64,000 nt of DNA, taken from Gnetum montanum. Lineage: Eukaryota; Streptophyta; Gnetopsida; Gnetales; Gnetaceae. The DNA lies in NCBI GenBank assembly GCA_015680685.1, contig MNCI01009214.1:3344-67343 (forward strand). The letters run 5' to 3'. The position numbers and the translations under genes are program-made. Each line of letters begins with the position of its first letter. Within the stretch, counting starts at the first letter, position 1. Positions 58,444 through 64,000 of this stretch are shown here, in pieces. A model generated the notes under the pieces. That model did not search any database. It had not been told where the DNA came from and was given only the letters and a program-made list of their open reading frames with translations.

Positions 58444-61400
58444 ATGACTTCTTCTCACAAAAGTAATTCACCACCTAGGACTAACACTAGAGACAGTCGG
58501 CAACATACAACACATAACCAAAATCAGCCAAGTCCTAAACAATACAAGATAGTCTATACTCATCCTGATGAGTATATTCTAGACTTTACCTTTATTCTCC
58601 ATCAAGACGAACAGCTACGGTGGAGAGATCTGCAAGGTAACATCGTGTTACCCCCAGATTGATCAGTCCCTACCATGCTCTTCCGTGCTTTGGCACAGAT
58701 TAGCATGACTGAATTATTTTTTGAATACATTTCTGAAGATTTTGATATGAGGGATTATTGTCCCATAGACGCACAACGTATCAGGGACTTAAGGTAGGAG
58801 AGTCAACATACACTATTGAAGGGCAAGGTCCCGTACGTCCTTAGCAAAATAGGAGACGAGGAACCCCTTATAATGGGTTCTTTAGCAAATGATGTTCCCC
58901 CTCCTAACGATGGTGAGGAGGTAAGGCATCAGAACCTACGCTCAATGATACATAACACTGGTTATGATCCTCGTGAACGCCAATTGTTCACGGAAGGAAC
59001 AACAACTCATGCTAAGGACGGGCACTTAGATCATCATAACGATCGGGGCCAAAGTAGCTGAAGAGAAGGTAAGAAACATCGCCATGGTGATGGCTCCCCT
59101 TCTTCTTCTCCTTCATCTCACCACTCACCCTCTTCTTCCACATTTGGGCGTAGCCATCGCAAACATAACGGTGAGGATAAGGGTAAGAAAGACAAGAGAC
59201 CTTGACAGGAAAGTCGAGAGAGAGGACAAGGGCAAGGACGTAGGGAGAGTAGGGAACCACGAAGACATCACAGGCATCATGAAAGAGATGATCATGATGA
59301 GCCCCTACTTCCAACTTGAAGTATGCTTGACATAATGGAGGTAGTTAGGATTCCAACAAGGCACCAAAAGGACAGTCGGATCAAGCGTTTAGACATGAAT
59401 AATATCCCACGTTTTGAAGGGGGACATAACGCTGATCTGAAACATCATTTACAGGCATTCCACGATGCTTGTGCCTTGTAAAATATAGAAAATGAGTGGC
59501 AAAAACTTAAGTTGTTCCCAAGGATACTCACCAAAGAAGCAGAGAGTTGGTACTGGTCCTTAGAACCGGAAACCATCAGGGGGTGGAGTATGATGCTAGA
59601 ACTCTTCAACGATAAATATCAGACGTACTCTAGAGTGTCCAATTTGCGTAAGCAGATCCAAGGCTGAAAACAAGGTACTTATGAACCCTTGGATGCTACC
59701 ATGGCCTGCTACTATACACTATTACATCATTGCCCAGGCCATGGGTACACTTAGCGGGATCAACTTTGCCATATCATGGATGGGCTAAGGCATGAAATGA
59801 GAAGAACCCTTGGGACTTATGCCCAAGGGAGATTATCACAACTTAGAGCCCATGAAGTACAATGCTTGTTGGAACAAGTAGTACAAGAAGAGGGTGAGCT
59901 ACGTAAGAGGGAAAGTGTGGAAGAATACAACCACGACCCCTCTCTTCGAAAGAAGGGAGTGAAATGTTTTGATGAGGAGGATGAGTCACCACTCAAAGAG
60001 TTGGTGAACCGGAAAACCTTGCCGATCCAAAAATTAACAACCGAGGTATTGGCCAAGATGGACCAATTGTGGGATTTCTTAGACTCCAGACTTGAAAGTG
60101 TTTTGAAAATTGTAGAAGAGTCTAAGGATGAACGAAGTAGTGACAAAGGTAAGACAAAGCGGAGAAATTCAAGCCCTGCACATAACAAGGGTAAGGGAAA
60201 AATTCCTATCTCTGAGGAGGCTGTGGACTTTGACACAGGTGATGACGGTGGATGTGTGATCTACCACTATAACCATCCTAAAGGATGTTGCCTAGTTATC
60301 TCACATCTACAGTAGTCTGGGGTGTATGCACTAAATCCAAGACTCAACCAACAGCAAACACCCCGAAGGTTACCTTATCCACAAGGTAATCCAAGGCAGT
60401 TCCACCAACCACTAACGTACTATCCAAGTGGAACTCCACCATAGCCCATCGGACAACATCAGCAGTGGCAATACCGACAGTCATGGGGGATGACACCGCC
60501 AACACAGCAGTACCCTTATTGGTAGCCCGATCCTTATGGTTATTATGTGTAGCAGTCGATTTCTCCAGGCGACTCTATGGGTCACACTACTCCCCAACGT
60601 CACTACCAAGTTTGGGAGTACTTCAGGAGGACTCCTTCTCCTCCAGGAGACATCTCACATTCATCCCATCCTCCAATTCCATCTGCACCTCTTCCACCTG
60701 TAGTTCCCATACAACCTGTTTCAACAATGCACGGGGAACTCTCTACTCAACCGCAGCAACGTAACGCTGCGAGAGCTGTGAATATTCAACCTGGTGCTGG
60801 TTCTGACAACTGTACAAAGAAAAGGCCTTTCTTCAGAACCAGAAGCCCAGACAAACTCTTGCAACAACAAGTGGTTGAGTACATGTACATGCCTCCACCA
60901 TCTAACACTTCAGAGCACCCTTCAATCCAAAAGAACTGTACGCATACGGTTATGTTGACACATACCGTAACCGATTGGATCAAGGTAGGCCACCTTCCCA
61001 GGAAACTATCTGATCCTGGGAGCCCCTTAATTTATTTGCAAATTGCTAGGAACAAGCCACATCAGGCTCTTCTTGACTCAGGTTCCAGAGTCAATTTAAT
61101 ATCACGAGAAATGTATCAAGCCTGGAACCTACCCCTAAGAAGAGCAACATCCAACTGGAGCTGGCTGACTAGTCCATCACCATTTCCTTAGGATTGGTGG
61201 AGGACATCATCACCACTGTGTATGGGTGGTCATACCCAGCCAATTTCATGGTGATTGAAGTTAACAATGAAGGGGGCTTCCCAATTATAATGGGAAGGCC
61301 ATGGCTAAGTAAAGTAGATGCGTACCTAGGGATCCGTGATATTTCCTTGCAAATATCTAAGATAAATATTTATGGAAAGATCGAGAAGAAGAAAGTTCTG

Positions 61401-61760
61401 TGCATCACATACAGTGACATAGAGGGTGATGACATGGAGGAGTGTTCAGCATTGCTTCCATGTGAGCGGTGTGCCCAAGAAATACAAATTCAGAGGTGCC
61501 TGTATGTAGCAACCACATCAATAGTAGACACCCCATGGTTGACAGCTACTAGGAAGAGAAAATTAATATGCATGGAATGAACTAAAGAAAATCATGCTAA
61601 CAACGAAGGCATAGATACATTGGAATATGAACGTCGCCAAATTCCACCCCTCAACCTAAAAACATCAATGGGGAGAAGTTGGGCACTTTTATGAAATTCA
61701 AATAGATGTTCATTATTTCAGATCTCTCCCTTACAATTAAGTCATGGGGGAGATGGCCAC
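58444..61760 (+). pseudogene. A4 gag-protease polyprotein, decayed
   Basis: Frame 1 from the ATG at 58444 (MTSSHKSNSPP) stays in register to 61130, with about a dozen stops. A 4-base deletion near 61133, inside the protease, then shifts it to frame 3, open at 61194-61580. The longest open parts are 59776-60315 (gag core, helical region) and 60577-61191. The zinc knuckle is damaged (C-x2-Y). The protease has D-S-G at 61075-61083, followed by Ser-Arg, and IMGRPWL near 61290. The Cys segment (CERCAQEI) follows near 61465. Stops at 58660, 58795 and 59059 occur at the same codons as in A2, and that at 58795 also in A3. Confidence 0.85.
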
Positions 61761-63780
61761 CTATGCTAACCATTGGTGGCCCTCAAGTCTTTTTAGTTTT
61801 TATTTTACACATTTTTGTTTTATAAGTTTTTGTTTAACACATTTTTGTCTTACACATTTTTGTTTTACAAGTTTTTTTTAGCACATTTTTATTTTACATG
61901 TTTTTTTTCACATATTTGTTTTACACATATTTTTTTTACACATTTTTGTTTTACACGTTTTTGTTTTGCAAATTTCTTTAAATTTTCTTATTTTTGTTTT
62001 ACAACATCATTATACTTTTCCATTTTTTTTTTGTGTGTGCATGTGATCCACCTTGTAAGTTCGTCACCTAATAAGTGTTCTTCATGATGGTATGAACTGT
62101 TTTCTCATTGATTGCTAATGTTTGGTTTTTACCTTTAAGTTAAGATGTTGACATTAAGGTATGTTCTTTTGATATGGTAGACAATGAGTTCACTTCATCC
62201 ATCCATCTACCAAAGTCTATGGTTTCTCTTGGCTTGGAAATGTATAGTTCCCTTCCTAAAAAGAAATTTAATGAATCGGTGATTGGGCACTTCTCAAACT
62301 AAAGAAGGACTCAAGGTTTGAAAAGGGTGTAACTTCAAGGAAACTTGATGCATTGGTGTTGGTCATTCTCTTGGGTTCTTGGATGTTTTCTTCTTAAGTT
62401 TTCTCGCCGTTCTGATGTTACCCAATTATTGAAAGCTGAGCGAATAAAAATAACAAGTCTTTGCATGGTGTGGTTCTCACGCATAAAAACATAAAACAAA
62501 ATAAAAATAAAAAAAGAGACAAAGAAAGTGAGAATTCAAAGCACACCCCTTAGACACAATAAACTTGGGCTACAAACACTAGTTATGGAACCAAAAGTGT
62601 TTCCTATAACTAAGGCCCCTTCTTGCTTCCTACTCTCTCCTTTGTTTCTTTGGAATGGTGGTGGCTCTTTGGAGATGCATTTTTATTATTCAAGTGGATG
62701 GTTTGATGCAAAGTCACTGGATGTGGTTGGTTTGAGGTTGGCATTAGAATGAGATTTGCCAAGTCACATTAATCATGCAACACACAAGGGGCTGTACACC
62801 ACCTTGTTCTTGGGATCCCATTCCATCCTCTTCTCTCCACCCTTCTCTCCATTGTTCACCTCATTGCCGGTTGTATCATTAGTGTATCTTTTGGTAGATA
62901 CATCATTTTCTTTTTGTTAAATTCTCATGGTTAAGAATTTAACTCTTGTTCGAAAGGACATTCCCAAAGCCTACGAACTCTTTAAATGTGGGTTTGTCAG
63001 GGCATTAAGGGCAGGAGCCTGCTTTGGGGAGGACCCACTGACATTCCTATTTGGTGCCCCAGTTAAATTCTTTCTCTTAACATTTTGAAATTAATTTTAT
63101 TTTTTTCATTTCTATCTTGACATCTATTTTATCGATGTCCTAGTTATCTCTTTTTCTCCTTCTTCTTGTTCTTATTCCTTCTCCATTCTCTCGCTACCGG
63201 AGGTTCGCGATTAGTCATGGGGGTATGGTGCCCGCTTTTTTCGATTTTCTCCTAACCCCTACACCTTTGGTAGTCATCATTAATATATCTCTAGATCCAT
63301 AATTAGCCATACCACAACCCAGCCAATGGACTTACACAGAAGCAAGGTATTACCCACATTGAAATTCATTTACTCTTGCTAATATAAGACTATGTTATGT
63401 GTGTAGATGGTGATCATGCAATAACGGATCGGATCTGGAAGGAGCACTTGGAATGGAGCAATGCTGAAAGCAGTTATACAAGGAGCAAGATTGATGATGC
63501 ACATATGGATGGACAACGAAAGGCGCAATCTGGGCATTGGCAATAGCAAGACTTCTTCTCTCTTCTTCTCCTCTCCTCTTCTCTCTTTTCTTTTCTCTCA
63601 GCTACCAAATGAGGCCTGATGTCAATGTAATAAGGTGTTCATCCTTGTTGTCATGAACACCAGTCTGTTGTGTCTTGTAATGATGATCTATTCACATATC
63701 ATCCCATTAGTTCCATTCCCTCAATAATCCCATACCTACGTGATATTATTGTAATGAACTTGAGGACGAGTTTTCATTTA
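61740..63780 (+). other. A4 noncoding tail
   Basis: Same order as A2: AGTCATGGGGGAGATGG at 61740-61755, T-rich minisatellite at 61790-61990, block 1 at 62530-62590, hairpin at 62784-62807, block 2 at 62999-63045, and AGTCATGGGGGTATGG at 63213-63228. The frame at 62528-62752 is not shared with A2 and looks spurious. Confidence 0.75.
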
Positions 63781-63792
63781 ATCATGGGGGTA
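63780..63792 (+). promoter_or_regulatory. Polypurine tract of A4
   Basis: AATCATGGGGGTA directly before the TGATGGGATG start of the 3' LTR. Confidence 0.75.
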
Positions 63793-64000
63793 TGATGGGA
63801 TGGGTTATCGCATGAGTCGCGATATCGCATACACGATATTGCATACGCGATATCGTGGTCGTCGTAATATCGCATCCCTTGTGATATCGCGTACCCAATA
63901 TCGCGTCTTCCCCTACGATATCGCGTACGTGATATCGTGATGCATCGTCATATCTATAAATAAGAGGCGGCTTCCCCTTATTTCCTCATCCTAGGCTAGA
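63793..64000 (+). repeat. A4 3' LTR, first 208 bp
   Basis: It contains the longest palindrome array in the window (63793-63954, about nine GATATC-type units), then TATAAAT at 63955-63961 and the start of the transcribed part. The remainder is outside the window. Confidence 0.88.

Larger units (their letters stand above)
57328..64000 (+). mobile_element. Element A4: family A element, 3' LTR cut by window end
   Basis: The 5' LTR is 57328-58300 (973 bp) and the 3' LTR starts at 63793. It is the same subfamily as A2, sharing the doubled 67-bp LTR segment and several gag stops. The expected target duplication is TCTAC (57323-57327); its partner is outside the window. It has no RT or integrase. 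Confidence 0.9.

Overview
The window is intergenic DNA from a land plant with a large, repeat-rich nuclear genome. It is AT-rich, and I found no intact host gene, tRNA, rRNA or CRISPR array. Almost all of it is nested LTR retrotransposons in several decay states. The plant assignment rests on Athila-like Ty3/gypsy gag-pol, primer-binding sites resembling the 3' end of tRNA-Asp, 5-bp target duplications and the nesting. A gymnosperm or similar giant genome is an inference I cannot prove.

Layout, using my own working names. Position 1-494 is the end of an LTR of family A (A1). From 1170 to 36695 lies element G, an Athila-like gag-pol element (about 10.4 kb without its insertions). Three later elements split it: D (2098-12179, minus) in its 5' LTR, B (15033-22504, minus) between gag and protease, and A2 (24277-31825, plus) inside the RT/RNase H region. 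From 36696 to about 40560 is low-complexity DNA with a decayed Ty1/copia RT-RNase H. From about 40560 to 57327 is element E, arranged LTR-internal-LTR-internal, which hosts A3 (45146-52146). A4 (57328 to beyond 64000) is inserted in the second E internal region. The window ends in the 3' LTR of A4.

The most interesting feature is that A, B, D and E all look like elements with gag, or gag plus protease, but no visible reverse transcriptase or integrase. Families A and B share a gag and a noncoding tail of about 2 kb. In that tail, short blocks are conserved in sequence and spacing although the LTRs and coding regions have diverged strongly. Three copies of a polypurine-like motif (AGTCATGGGGG) recur at conserved places in A and B, and the last one is the PPT at the 3' LTR. 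Copies A2 and A4 share in-frame stop codons. One TAG is common to A2, A3 and A4. This suggests the family multiplied after its gag was already interrupted, so presumably with enzymes from another element; G is a plausible type of partner.

Each LTR family also carries its own short palindromic or dyad motif upstream of a TATA box. In family A these are GCGATATCGC-like arrays whose length differs between the two LTRs of the same element. All genes here are broken by stops or frameshifts, and many stops look like CAG, CAA, CGA or TGG decay, as expected for methylated plant transposons.
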